Numbered from the stretch's first letter, positions 1-8,769 are shown. The stretch: DNA of 34,747 bases from Anaerolineae bacterium (GCA_016929795.1 JAFGIA010000456.1:1-34747); one strand, 5' to 3'. Program-made: numbers and translations. The notes: a model not told the origin generated them from the sequence alone.

Positions 1-139
1 GTAGCTGATGCGCGCGAGAAACTTGCGCGACTTTATCCAGAGATACCATGACTCCAACATATCAAAACTTTTGTGGCCGAGTACTAGTTCCCCGGTAATT
101 CACGCGCTGATCACCGCCAAGACATCCACCCGCTTGGGG

Positions 140-168
140 TTGACAGCCCGTGCCCCTTGTGCTATCCT
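140..168 (+). promoter_or_regulatory. Sigma70-type promoter for the molybdenum hydroxylase genes
   Basis: TTGACA at 140-145 and TATCCT at 163-168 are separated by exactly 17 bp, and the start codon at 200 follows about 25 nt after the predicted transcription start. The -35 box is a perfect consensus match and the -10 box matches at 4 of 6 positions. The first 139 bases hold no gene I recognise. Confidence 0.7.
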
Positions 169-199
169 GGGACCTGACCCATTGCTAGAGAGGCAAGCT

Positions 200-1078
200 A
201 TGTGGCAAGCATACGAAATGCCAGACACCGTGGAAAAAGCGCTCGAGATCCTTGAGCGCTATGAAGGAAAGGCACAGCTCATCGCCGGGGGCACTGACCT
301 GGTGATCGAGCTGCAAGAGGGCAAACATGCTGTCGACTGCCTGGTCGATGTAACCCGCATCCCCGGGCTCGGCACCATCAAGGAGTGGGATGGGTGGATC
401 GTCCTGGGCGCCAACGTCACCTTTCGCCAGATCAAGGAATCGCCACTCCTGGTCGATAGGGCGCGCGCGTTGGCCGAGGCTGCAGGCACCGTGGGCGCTC
501 TGCAGATCCAGACCGTCGCCACCCTCGCCGGCAACGTCGTGAGCGCACTCCCTGCCGCCGACGGCAGCGTCGCGCTCGTCGCGCTCGACGCCGAGGTGGC
601 AATAGCCGACCGCGATGGCCGCACATGGCGTCCCGTACAAGACCTATTTCTCGGCCCCGGCCTATCGGCCATTGACCCACGCCACCAGATGATCACAGGT
701 TTTCGCCTGCCGCTGGCCCCGGGACGCCACGGCTCGGCGTGGGAGCGCATCGGCCGGCGCCGCACACTCGTGCTTCCGATCCTGAACTGCGCCGCCACCG
801 TCACCCTCGGCAACGGCGACGAGATCACCCAGGCGCATGTCGCCCTCGGCCCCGTCGCCCCTGTCCCCTTTCGCGCACTCCAGACTGAAGCATTCCTGGC
901 AGGCCAGCCTGCAACCGACGCAACCTTCCAACGAGCTGGCGAGATCGCCGCAGGAGAATCGCAGCCGCGCACCAGCCTGCTCCGCGCGTCGCGTGAGTAC
1001 CGCCTGCAAGTCATCCCGGTTCTCGTCCGCAACGCCCTGGCCCGCGCCACCGCTCAGGCCCGAGTGCGCAATATCTAA
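200..1078 (+). CDS. FAD-binding (medium) subunit of a molybdenum hydroxylase (CO dehydrogenase/xanthine dehydrogenase family)
   Basis: This 292-residue protein resembles the medium FAD subunit of CoxM/XdhB/NdhF-type enzymes, which passes electrons from the [2Fe-2S] subunit to FAD. The FAD-binding signature AGGTDLV lies near residue 30, and a second flavin-contact stretch, TVATLAGNVVSALPAAD, near residues 109-125. Length fits the family (about 280-300). The reading frame stays open upstream to position 8, but ATG 200 aligns with the family N-terminus and sits just after a good promoter, so I chose it. The [2Fe-2S] subunit follows after 24 bp. Substrate cannot be told from this subunit; purines, CO, aldehydes and aromatics are all possible. 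Confidence 0.88.
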   Translation: MWQAYEMPDTVEKALEILERYEGKAQLIAGGTDLVIELQEGKHAVDCLVDVTRIPGLGTIKEWDGWIVLGANVTFRQIKESPLLVDRARALAEAAGTVGALQIQTVATLAGNVVSALPAADGSVALVALDAEVAIADRDGRTWRPVQDLFLGPGLSAIDPRHQMITGFRLPLAPGRHGSAWERIGRRRTLVLPILNCAATVTLGNGDEITQAHVALGPVAPVPFRALQTEAFLAGQPATDATFQRAGEIAAGESQPRTSLLRASREYRLQVIPVLVRNALARATAQARVRNI

Positions 1079-1089
1079 TATCCAATATC
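1069..1089 (+). repeat. Three tandem heptamers YAATATC over a stop codon
   Basis: CAATATC-TAATATC-CAATATC runs across the end of the FAD-subunit gene, including its TAA stop at 1076-1078. It resembles short tandem heptamer repeats known from cyanobacterial intergenic regions; that comparison is by style only. Confidence 0.6.
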
Positions 1090-1102
1090 GCATAGGGATC
1101 CA

Positions 1103-1579
1103 ATGAATCCAAACGCCTACCAACTAACCATGACTGTCAACGGCAATCCCGTCACGCTGGATGTCGAGGCCGATGAACTTCTCGTCGACGTCCTGCGCGA
1201 TCGGCTGGGGCTGACTGGCACCAAGATCGGCTGCAGCGAGGGCGAGTGCGGTGCGTGCACCGTGATCATGGACGGCCAGGCAGTCCTGTCGTGCCTCTTG
1301 CCAGCAATCCGTGCCCAGGGCAGTCAGATCACCACGATCGAAGGACTGAGCGACGGCGAGGTACTTCACCCTCTTCAGCAGGCATTCGTCGATCATGGTG
1401 CTGTGCAGTGCGGCTATTGCATCCCCGGCTTTGTTCTGTCTGCCAAGGCGCTGCTCGACCGCAATCCTCATCCGAACCGCGACGAGATCAAGGAAGCGAT
1501 CGCAGGCAACCTGTGCCGCTGCACAGGTTATGTCAAAATCATCGAAGCCATCGAGGATGTGGCCGCGAGAGGAAGCTAG
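1103..1579 (+). CDS. [2Fe-2S] (small) subunit of a molybdenum hydroxylase
   Basis: This 158-residue protein carries two [2Fe-2S] clusters. The plant-ferredoxin-type cluster ligands are in CSEGECGAC (about residues 44-52) with a further Cys near 64. The C-terminal helical domain has QCGYC (about 102-106) and CRCTG (about 137-141). Both motif sets are complete, so the protein should be functional. In known enzymes it relays electrons between the Mo-pterin large subunit and the FAD subunit encoded just upstream. No large subunit is encoded in this window; it may lie outside or elsewhere. The start at 1103 follows a weak AGGGATCC ribosome site. Confidence 0.92.
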   Translation: MNPNAYQLTMTVNGNPVTLDVEADELLVDVLRDRLGLTGTKIGCSEGECGACTVIMDGQAVLSCLLPAIRAQGSQITTIEGLSDGEVLHPLQQAFVDHGAVQCGYCIPGFVLSAKALLDRNPHPNRDEIKEAIAGNLCRCTGYVKIIEAIEDVAARGS

Positions 1580-1590
1580 GCAGTTGTGAC

Positions 1591-2721
1591 GTGAGCGCCG
1601 GCCTCTACCTGCACATTCCCTTCTGCCGTGCCCGGTGTACCTATTGCGATTTCAACACGTACGCCGGTCTGGAAGGTGAGCTGCACGACTATGTCCGGGC
1701 GCTGCTCCGCGAGATAGAGAGCACAGACCCGGTCCGGGTGCAGACGATCTATTTCGGGGGCGGCACGCCGACACTGCTGCCCCTCTTGTTTTTTCAACAG
1801 ATCCTCAATGCCGTGCACGAGATCTTGGAGGTCGTCCCGGGCGCCGAAGTCACCGTCGAAGCCAACCCTGGCACCGTCGATTCTGCGACACTATCCGGCC
1901 TGCGCGCATTAGGGGTGAACCGGTTGAGCCTGGGAGTGCAGAGCTTTCGCGATGAGGAGCTGGCCCTGCTCGGGCGCATCCACAACGCAGCCGGCGCGCG
2001 CAGCACCATTGACCTTGCCCGCAAGGCCGGATTCGACAACCTCAACCTGGATCTGATCTATGGCCTGCCCCACCAGCCGCTCAGCGCGTGGCGCGATTCT
2101 CTGGAGCAAGCCCTCGCACTCGATCCTGCCCACCTCTCCCTCTATGCCCTCTCGATCGAACCAGGCACCCCTCTCGCCGGCCAGGTCGCCCGCGGCCTCT
2201 GCCCCGCGCCAGATCCCGACCTGGCAGCCGAGATGTACGATCTGGCCGAAGAACTGTGCGCTGCTGCCGGTTATGTCCACTACGAGATCTCGAATTGGGT
2301 GCGGGGCGACGACCAGCGCTGCCGGCACAACCTGATCTACTGGCGTAACGAGCCCTGTCTGGGCCTGGGCGCGGGCGCGCACAGTTGGCGCCATGGCAAG
2401 CGCCGCGCCAACGTCGCCCATCCCTCCACCTATGCCCAACGCCTGTCCACTGGGCTGAGCCCCGTTATCTGGGAAGAAGAGATCGACCGCCCCCTCGAGA
2501 TGGGCGAGACCATGATGATGGGCCTCCGCCTCCTCGACGAAGGAGTTTCCTTCCACCGCTTTCAGGAGCGGTTCAAAAGTGACCTCCGCGACGTGTACAG
2601 CACCATCCTGCCCGACCTGACGGGCCGTCAACTCGTCGAGTTCACGCCCGACTGTATCCGCCTCACCCCTCAGGCGCGCTTGATTGCCAACCAGGCGTTC
2701 TATCCCTTCTTGCCGGAGTGA
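1591..2721 (+). CDS. hemW: HemW-like radical SAM protein (heme chaperone; formerly oxygen-independent coproporphyrinogen oxidase-like)
   Basis: The 376-residue product starts at GTG 1591, 11 nt after the [2Fe-2S] subunit gene; the frame is open further upstream but that part overlaps the previous gene. The radical SAM cluster ligands are Cys12, Cys16 and Cys19 in FCRARCTYCDF. Further HemW landmarks are YFGGGTPTLL, EANPGT, RLSLGVQSF, LDLIYGLP, HYEISNW and CRHNLIYWRN...GLGAGAHS. Length matches HemW (about 380) rather than HemN (about 450), and the extra N-terminal HemN segment is absent. HemW proteins bind heme and insert it into haemoproteins. The gene is probably co-transcribed with the aminotransferase 3 nt downstream. 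Confidence 0.9.
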   Translation: MSAGLYLHIPFCRARCTYCDFNTYAGLEGELHDYVRALLREIESTDPVRVQTIYFGGGTPTLLPLLFFQQILNAVHEILEVVPGAEVTVEANPGTVDSATLSGLRALGVNRLSLGVQSFRDEELALLGRIHNAAGARSTIDLARKAGFDNLNLDLIYGLPHQPLSAWRDSLEQALALDPAHLSLYALSIEPGTPLAGQVARGLCPAPDPDLAAEMYDLAEELCAAAGYVHYEISNWVRGDDQRCRHNLIYWRNEPCLGLGAGAHSWRHGKRRANVAHPSTYAQRLSTGLSPVIWEEEIDRPLEMGETMMMGLRLLDEGVSFHRFQERFKSDLRDVYSTILPDLTGRQLVEFTPDCIRLTPQARLIANQAFYPFLPE

Positions 2722-2724
2722 GCT

Positions 2725-3915
2725 ATGTCTACAGACTATGATCCTCTTGCATCCGTCCAGGCAGCAGGGCCGCCGGGCACGATCTCGTTCATCTATGGGC
2801 TGCCCGACCCGGCGACCTTTCCGGCAGAAATGCTGCGGCAGGCGGCAGACCATGTCCTGCGCGACAGGCCCGAGATCGCGCTCCAGTACGGCCCCGAGCA
2901 GGGCTATGGGCCGCTGATCGACTATCTCAGAAACAGGCTTGCACGCGACGAAGGGCTGATTATTGGGCGCCCCGAGATCATGCTCACGCGCGGGTCTGCC
3001 TCGACCCTGGATCACATGGCGACTCTCCTGGCACAACCAGGTGACGTGGTGCTGGTCGAGGCGCCCACCTACCATGAGACGCTGCAGCTCTTTCGCGACC
3101 ATCGGCTCCGCCCCCTCCAGGTACCCACCGATGGCGAAGGAATGTCCGTCGATGGCCTGGCAGCACGCCTCGGCGAACTGGCGAGCCACGGCGAGCGCGC
3201 CCGCTTCCTCTACCTGATCCCAAACTACCAGAACCCCACAGGCATCACCCTTGCCACAGAGCGCAGGCAGCCCATCCTCGACGTTGCCGCTGCCCACGAC
3301 CTGCTCGTGATCGAAGACGATGTCTATCGCGATCTGGCCTACGAGGACGCGCCGCCTGCATCCCTCTTGGCGATCGAGCGCCGCGACTCGCCAGGGGCAC
3401 GAATGGCCGGGCGCGTGCTACGCATCAGCAGCTTTTCCAAGATACTGGCCCCGGGCCTGCGTCTCGGCTGGCTCCTCGCCTCAGCAGATCAGATCCAGAC
3501 GCTCGTGCAGAGCGGTCTGAGCGCCATGGGCGGGGGGGCCAATCCACTCGTTGCCAACATCGTGGCCGAATACTGCCTGCAAGGCCACCTCGAAGCGCAC
3601 ATCGAGCGCCTGCGCGACATCTATCGCGAACGGCGCGACGCGATGCTCACCGCCCTGCGCACTCACATGCCCGATGGCGCGGAATGGACTTACCCTGGCG
3701 GTGGATTTTTCATCTGGCTGCGCCTGCCCGAGCCACTTTTGGCCCCAGAGGTCGCCGCCCGCGCGCGGGGTGAGGGCCTGCTCATACCGGTAGGCAATCC
3801 CTTCTTTGCCGAGCAGCCAACGGGCCAATACCTGCGCCTCGCTTTCAGCTATGTCACACCAGAGCGGATTCGCAAGGGGATCGAAAAGCTGGGCGAGGTG
3901 CTGCGCAAGAGCTGA
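2725..3915 (+). CDS. PLP-dependent class I/II aminotransferase (LysN/2-aminoadipate-type)
   Basis: This 396-residue fold-type I aminotransferase resembles the LysN/ARO8/MocR-domain group: LQYGPEQGYGPL near residue 55, the cofactor-contact stretch NYQNPTG near 165, EDDVYRDL near 194 and the PLP-lysine motif SSFSKILAPGLRLGW near 232. There is no winged-helix domain in front, so it is the free enzyme and not a MocR regulator. It begins 3 nt after hemW with GGAG across the hemW stop as ribosome site, implying coupled translation. The amino donor is not determinable; alpha-aminoadipate, aromatic or branched-chain amino acids are common for the group. Confidence 0.88.
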   Translation: MSTDYDPLASVQAAGPPGTISFIYGLPDPATFPAEMLRQAADHVLRDRPEIALQYGPEQGYGPLIDYLRNRLARDEGLIIGRPEIMLTRGSASTLDHMATLLAQPGDVVLVEAPTYHETLQLFRDHRLRPLQVPTDGEGMSVDGLAARLGELASHGERARFLYLIPNYQNPTGITLATERRQPILDVAAAHDLLVIEDDVYRDLAYEDAPPASLLAIERRDSPGARMAGRVLRISSFSKILAPGLRLGWLLASADQIQTLVQSGLSAMGGGANPLVANIVAEYCLQGHLEAHIERLRDIYRERRDAMLTALRTHMPDGAEWTYPGGGFFIWLRLPEPLLAPEVAARARGEGLLIPVGNPFFAEQPTGQYLRLAFSYVTPERIRKGIEKLGEVLRKS

Positions 3916-3941
3916 CTCCAGGAACGATCAGGAGGAACAAG

Positions 3942-6143
3942 ATGCCAAGTCTCATCGGAGAGACACTGGGCCAATATCGCATCGTCGACGAGATCGGCAG
4001 CGGTGGTATGGCCACCGTTTACAAGGCACACCAACCGTCCCTCGACCGGCATGTTGCCATCAAGATCCTGGCCGCAAAGCTGGCCAAAGATGACGTCGTG
4101 CGCCAGCGCTTTGACCGCGAAGCCAAAGCGGTGGCTGCTATGAGCCATCCCCACATTCTCCCTGTCTATGACTTTGGCGACCAGGATGGCCTCCTCTACA
4201 TCGTCAGTGAACTCGTCGGTGGCGGCACGTTGAAAGAGCGCCTGGGACAGCAGCTCGATCCACGGGTCGCGGCGCGCGTCGCGCACGACATTGCCCTTGC
4301 ACTCGAATACGCCCATAGACAGGGCATCATCCACCGCGACGTCAAGCCTGCCAACATCCTGATCACGCGCGATGGCCGCGCGCTCCTATCCGACTTTGGG
4401 GTCGCCAAGATTGTCGCCAACACACAACACACCGAGACGGGCACAAGCCTGGGTACCCCGGCCTACATGTCACCCGAACAGGGCAGAGGTGAATCGATCG
4501 ATCACCGTAGCGACATCTACTCGCTGGGCATCATCCTGTTCGAAATGCTCGTCGGGCATGCGCCTTTCCAGGGCGACACTCCCCTCGGCATCCTCTACAA
4601 ACAGGCGTTTGCCCCTGTCGCCAGTCCACGCGAGCTAAACCCCAAGATCCCTCGTCGCCTGGAAAAGGTAGTCCTGAAAGCCCTGGCCAAAGAACCGGGA
4701 GAGCGCTATCGCTCCGCGCGGGAGATGGCACAGGCACTCGCTCAAGCCGTCGACCTCTCCTCGACGGACGAGCTGCCCATCGCCCTGCCCGACGCGGCTC
4801 TGACCCAGGGCGTCACACCCGACTATGTCGAGACGGCAGGGCGCCTCGCTCGGACCACAACCCGCACCGCGGCGCAAGTCGGCCGTGGCGCGTTGCGTGC
4901 ACTCGGTGGAATCGGCGCCCTCTTGCTGCGCGTACTCGTCGTCCTCCTGATCGTTCTCCTGATCCTCGGCGGGGGGGCCATCGTCGGCGGCGCCGCCATC
5001 CTCTCCTCCTTTGCAGAACGCACCATTCCGACTTATGCCGACGATCTCGCCGCCTACGACGCGTATGGCGTGCCACTCACTATCACCGAGATCGAGATGG
5101 ACCGGGACGTCGGCACCGCCATCGAGCCATACGCGCTCGATACCGTCCAGGACCTGCGCTTTGACTTTGACCCTCCCGAGTCTGTCGAGCTGCACGCTTC
5201 TGTCTTGGGCAAGTCCGTCTGCCTCCAGGGTCGAGTGGAGTTGCAAGATGGTGTCGTGTCCATCTATTTCGAGCACCTCAACGATGTACCTCTCTACATC
5301 GTCGGCGGCATCCTCTCCAACGGCATCAACCGCGGCATCGAGCAACTGTTTGGTGAGGCCCATTTCTCTCTCGAGCGCCTCGAGCTGCAAGATACCAGCC
5401 TCGTCGTTCAGGCACCTGGCAGCCTGCGCCCCACACCCACCCCGGCGCCCACTGCGACACTACGCCCCTCGCCGACCGCGGCACCCACAGAGCTCGCCAG
5501 CGGGCTGCTCACCGTCGTCAATGAGGTGGATGAGCACGTCGTCCTGGAGATTGCAGGGGACGAGTGGGATCTGGAGCCAGGAGAAAGCCTGGAGCTTGAG
5601 CTGGCGGTCGACAGCTATCCCTACGTCTACACATTCGACGCCCCCGGCTACCAGCCGGGTCGGGGCACGCTGCGCGTCGGGCCAGGCAAGTCGATCTTTC
5701 GCCTGACGGCTGCCGAGCCCACCCTTTCTCCCCTGCCAACGGTGCGCGCGGCAGCGACGGCAACCCTCAAGCCGACGACAGTGGCACGTCCGAAGGCGAC
5801 CGCGACACCCACTATCGAACCGACACGCGCGCCCAACTGTCCCCACCCTGGCGCGCGCATCACAGCCCCAGGCGTCGATACCGTCGTCCAGGGCGACGTG
5901 ACGATCCGGGGCACCGCCGACATCCCAAATTTCGACTACTACAAGATCGAGCTCCGCCGCAGCTCGCGCACCAGGACGTGGGAGGTGCTCGGCGAGCTAC
6001 AGCGCACTGTCGTGCGCGACGGCACACTCTACGTGTGGGACAGTCGCCCCTACCCGAGCGGCACCTACACCCTGCAGCTTGTCGTCGTCGACATCACTGG
6101 CAACTACCAAAGCTGCCAGGTGCGGGTCAGGGTCGTTCACTAA
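3942..6143 (+). CDS. Membrane Ser/Thr protein kinase with PEGA-like and C-terminal Ig-like extracellular domains
   Basis: The 733-residue protein starts with a complete Hanks-type kinase domain (about 10-270): glycine loop GSGGMATVY, Lys41 in AIK, HRDVKPAN (131-138), DFG (151-153) and the APE-equivalent SPEQ near 177. One membrane segment follows (about 321-352). The outer part has a beta-rich region, a Thr/Pro-rich linker (about 493-518), a PEGA-like domain with FDAPGYQPG, a second Thr/Pro linker and a final domain from about residue 640 bounded by two Cys (PNCPHPGARI...YQSCQVRVRV). The kinase would act inside and sense outside. SD GGAGG precedes ATG 3942. No phosphatase or FHA partner is nearby, so targets are unknown. 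Confidence 0.92.
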   Translation: MPSLIGETLGQYRIVDEIGSGGMATVYKAHQPSLDRHVAIKILAAKLAKDDVVRQRFDREAKAVAAMSHPHILPVYDFGDQDGLLYIVSELVGGGTLKERLGQQLDPRVAARVAHDIALALEYAHRQGIIHRDVKPANILITRDGRALLSDFGVAKIVANTQHTETGTSLGTPAYMSPEQGRGESIDHRSDIYSLGIILFEMLVGHAPFQGDTPLGILYKQAFAPVASPRELNPKIPRRLEKVVLKALAKEPGERYRSAREMAQALAQAVDLSSTDELPIALPDAALTQGVTPDYVETAGRLARTTTRTAAQVGRGALRALGGIGALLLRVLVVLLIVLLILGGGAIVGGAAILSSFAERTIPTYADDLAAYDAYGVPLTITEIEMDRDVGTAIEPYALDTVQDLRFDFDPPESVELHASVLGKSVCLQGRVELQDGVVSIYFEHLNDVPLYIVGGILSNGINRGIEQLFGEAHFSLERLELQDTSLVVQAPGSLRPTPTPAPTATLRPSPTAAPTELASGLLTVVNEVDEHVVLEIAGDEWDLEPGESLELELAVDSYPYVYTFDAPGYQPGRGTLRVGPGKSIFRLTAAEPTLSPLPTVRAAATATLKPTTVARPKATATPTIEPTRAPNCPHPGARITAPGVDTVVQGDVTIRGTADIPNFDYYKIELRRSSRTRTWEVLGELQRTVVRDGTLYVWDSRPYPSGTYTLQLVVVDITGNYQSCQVRVRVVH

Positions 6144-6176
6144 CAGGTCAGAACTTTCAAAGCCGCGACTCCCAAA

Positions 6177-6205
6177 TTGCCCTCTCTGCACGCTTGTGGT
6201 ATAAT
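6177..6205 (+). promoter_or_regulatory. Sigma70-type promoter with extended -10
   Basis: TTGCCC (6177-6182), 17-bp spacer, TATAAT (6200-6205) preceded by TGG (extended -10). It lies in the gap before the YhhN-type gene at 6238 and would give a leader of about 26 nt containing a strong GGAGGAGG ribosome site. Confidence 0.8.
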
Positions 6206-6237
6206 CCTCCTCACTCGATCGTGGAGGAGGAATAACC

Positions 6238-6897
6238 ATGCATCTCATCCTGATCCCGGTCATCTCCGTCACTGCTACCCTGACCGTGTGGGCCCAGTTC
6301 CGCCACGACGATCGCCAGGTCTATCTCTGGAAGCCGTTATCCACCATCCTGGTCATCGTCATCGCCCTCCTTTCGCTCACCCAGCCCCAGGCGCGCCCTG
6401 CCTTCACATGGTGGGTCACCGCCGGCCTCATCCTGTCACTCGGCGGCGACGTGGCCCTCATGTTCAAATCCTCCCGCGCTTTTCTCATCGGCCTCGTCCT
6501 TTTTCTCCTCGCACACGTGGCCTACGCAATCGGATTTACCCTGTTCAATGGCTTTCACCTGGAGGACCTGGTCACCGCTGTCGCATTGCTCATCATCGCC
6601 GCCCCCATCTACCTCTACTTGCGCCCGGGATTGGGCCGCATGCACACGCCTGTCGTCCTGTATATTCTCGTCATCCTCATCATGCTCCACCGCGCCCTGT
6701 CCACCTTCTTTGGCGATACCTTCACCACCACGCAGGCGTGGCTCCTATCACTCGGCGCCATCCTCTTCTTCCTGTCCGACCTGATCCTCGCGGTCGACCG
6801 TTTCCGCCACCCCTTCGAGCTGAGCCGTCTCCGCCTCCACCTCTACTACGCCGGGCAGATCCTGATCGCCCTCAGCGCTCACTACTTTGCTGGATAG
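6238..6897 (+). CDS. YhhN/TMEM86 family protein, probable lysoplasmalogenase
   Basis: This 219-residue, strongly hydrophobic protein has about eight membrane segments. Family landmarks are WKPLSTILV near residue 31, SLGGDVALMF near 69, an HVAYAIGF motif near 97, the LFFLSDLILA stretch near 180 and the C-terminal LYYAGQILIALS. Characterised YhhN/TMEM86 proteins hydrolyse the vinyl-ether bond of lysoplasmalogens to an aldehyde and a glycerophospho-alcohol. The substrate in this organism is inferred from the family only. The gene has its own promoter (extended -10) and a strong SD, and is followed 9 nt later by the MgtC-type gene. Confidence 0.85.
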   Translation: MHLILIPVISVTATLTVWAQFRHDDRQVYLWKPLSTILVIVIALLSLTQPQARPAFTWWVTAGLILSLGGDVALMFKSSRAFLIGLVLFLLAHVAYAIGFTLFNGFHLEDLVTAVALLIIAAPIYLYLRPGLGRMHTPVVLYILVILIMLHRALSTFFGDTFTTTQAWLLSLGAILFFLSDLILAVDRFRHPFELSRLRLHLYYAGQILIALSAHYFAG

Positions 6898-6906
6898 GAG
6901 AGACGC

Positions 6907-8166
6907 GTGCCCCAACCCGAGCTGCTCGGTCGCTTTGCCATCGCCCTCTTGTCAGGGGTACTGATCGGCATGGAGCGCGAGCACGCCCGGCTCGAGAAGG
7001 AGGTAAAGGCGTTTGCCGGTGTGCGCACCTTTCCCCTCATCAGCCTGCTTGGTTGTGCCGCTGCGCTTCTTTCCGATAGGACCGGTGGGCTTGCTTTCGG
7101 CATCGTCCTTTTGCTGGTTGGTACTCTCGTCGCCATCGCCTACGCCGTCGCCGCCCGCCAGGGCCACGTCGGACTGACCAGTGAAATGGCCGCGGTCGTC
7201 GTCTTTGTGTGTGGCGCCCTGGCCTATTGGGACCACCTGGAGCTGACTGCGGCCATCGCCGTCGCCACCTTTGGTTTTCTCACACTCAAGCCCCAGATCC
7301 ACGGCCTGGTACGGCGCATCTCCACCGAGGACATGTACGCCACACTCAAATTCGCCATCATCTCGCTCATCGTGCTACCCGTGCTGCCCAACCAAAACTA
7401 TGGGCCGCCGCCATTCGACGCATTCAACCCCTACCGCACGTGGCTCATGGTCGTGTTTATCTCGGGCATCAGCTTCCTCGGTTACGTGCTCATCAAGATC
7501 GTCGGCCCCAGGCGCGGCATCGGCCTGACCGGGCTGCTCGGCGGCCTCGCCTCAAGCACGGCCGTCACGCTCAGCTTTTCTGAGCGCAGCCAGGACCACG
7601 CAGATCTATCACGCACCTTTGCCCTGGCAATCACGCTCGCCTGGACGGTTATGTTCGGCCGGGTCCTGATCGAGGTGGCGGTGCTCAACCGGGCACTGCT
7701 CTGGTATGTGTGGCTGCCCATCGTCGCAGCCATGGGCGCCGGCCTCCTCTTTTCAGGCGTCTACTACTTTCGCCGCCAGGGAGACGACGATGGAGACGTC
7801 ACCGTGGCGAATCCGTTCGAGCTGGGCACCGCCATCAAGTTCGGCCTGCTCTATGCCATCATCCTCGTTGTCTCAAAAGTGGCCGAGTACTATTTTGCGG
7901 ACACGGGCGTCTATGTCGCCAGCATCGTGGCCGGTGTCGCCGATGTCGACGCCATCACCCTGTCTATGGCCCAGCTATCTGGGGCCGATGCGGGCATCGC
8001 CCTGCCCACCGCCGCGCGCGCCATCGTGCTCGCCGCCATCTCGAACACTGTCGTCAAGGGTGGCATTGCGCTAAGCGTTGGATCGACCGGTCTACGGCGC
8101 GCGCTCGCCCTGCCACTCGCCGCGATGCTCGTCATCGCCGTCGTGCTGGCCTTTTTTACGTTTTGA
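6907..8166 (+). CDS. MgtC/SapB-type membrane protein with DUF4010 domain
   Basis: The 419-residue polytopic protein begins at GTG 6907, with AGGAG overlapping the end of the preceding gene. Residues 1-140 resemble the MgtC/SapB N-terminal domain (LLSGVLIGMEREHA, FAGVRTFPLISLLGC, TSEMAAVVVFVCG). The remainder matches the DUF4010 type (GLTGLLGGLASSTAVTLSFSE, GVADVDAITLSMA, ARAIVLAAISNTVVKGG). It lacks the ACT-like soluble domain of virulence MgtC. Function of this architecture is not established; a role in ion or metal homeostasis is usually supposed. It is probably co-transcribed with the YhhN gene. Confidence 0.83.
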   Translation: MPQPELLGRFAIALLSGVLIGMEREHARLEKEVKAFAGVRTFPLISLLGCAAALLSDRTGGLAFGIVLLLVGTLVAIAYAVAARQGHVGLTSEMAAVVVFVCGALAYWDHLELTAAIAVATFGFLTLKPQIHGLVRRISTEDMYATLKFAIISLIVLPVLPNQNYGPPPFDAFNPYRTWLMVVFISGISFLGYVLIKIVGPRRGIGLTGLLGGLASSTAVTLSFSERSQDHADLSRTFALAITLAWTVMFGRVLIEVAVLNRALLWYVWLPIVAAMGAGLLFSGVYYFRRQGDDDGDVTVANPFELGTAIKFGLLYAIILVVSKVAEYYFADTGVYVASIVAGVADVDAITLSMAQLSGADAGIALPTAARAIVLAAISNTVVKGGIALSVGSTGLRRALALPLAAMLVIAVVLAFFTF

Positions 8167-8272
8167 GACCTGGTTTCAGACTGACAAGGAGGGATTGCCA
8201 ACAAGCATAAACGCAACTGCGGACCGGGCTCCCGCCCAGCAAGCCACCTAATTGCCCAAATAGGAGGAAAAC

Positions 8273-8737
8273 ATGCTAAAGGGTTTCAAAGAATTCGTTC
8301 AGCGCGGGAACGTCATCGACATGGCCGTGGGCATCATCATCGGTGCCGCCTTTACCACCGTGGTCCAGTCTCTGGTCAAAGACATCGTTATGCCGCCCAT
8401 CGGGCGCCTGACCGGCGGTATCAACTTTGCCGATCTGTTGATCTCTCTTGATGGCAACAAATACGCCAGCCTGGCCGACGCTCAGGAGGCAGGCGCGGCC
8501 ACCATTAACTATGGCCTCTTTATCAACAACCTGATCTCCTTTCTGATCGTCGCCTTCGCCGTCTACCTGATCATCCGGGCCTATCAGAAAACGATCGTCA
8601 AGGAAGAACCAGCCGGAGCTCCCACCACCAAAAAGTGTCCCGAGTGCCTGTCCGACATCCCGATCGAGGCCCGCCGCTGCGCGCACTGCACCGTCCTACT
8701 CGAGCCCACCCCATCCGCGCCTGGCGAGCTGTCGTAG
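8273..8737 (+). CDS. mscL: Large-conductance mechanosensitive channel MscL with C-terminal zinc ribbon
   Basis: The 154-residue protein has the MscL core: amphipathic N-terminus GFKEFVQRGNVIDMAVG, pore-lining TM1 (about 15-42, ending VMPPIGRLTGG), a periplasmic loop and TM2 (about 82-104). In place of the usual helical-bundle tail it ends with a four-Cys zinc ribbon: Cys122, Cys125, Cys136 and Cys139 in CPEC...CAHC. MscL opens at high membrane tension to release solutes during hypo-osmotic shock. ATG 8273 has a good AGGAGG ribosome site. The 106-nt gap upstream contains a second, unused-looking AAGGAGGG at 8186-8193 but no convincing promoter. Confidence 0.93.
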   Translation: MLKGFKEFVQRGNVIDMAVGIIIGAAFTTVVQSLVKDIVMPPIGRLTGGINFADLLISLDGNKYASLADAQEAGAATINYGLFINNLISFLIVAFAVYLIIRAYQKTIVKEEPAGAPTTKKCPECLSDIPIEARRCAHCTVLLEPTPSAPGELS

Positions 8738-8769
8738 GACCGTTCGGGGTATCTGCTCAATAATCGGGG

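Noticed and set aside
1909..3297. Minus-strand open frame of 462 codons
   Set aside because: It mirrors hemW and the aminotransferase gene, both of which have clear family motifs; the mirror frame has none.
8186..8251. AAGGAGGG followed by a short TTG frame of 18 codons before mscL
   Set aside because: The spacing between the ribosome site and TTG is only 2-3 nt and the peptide has no features; perhaps a chance purine run or relic.
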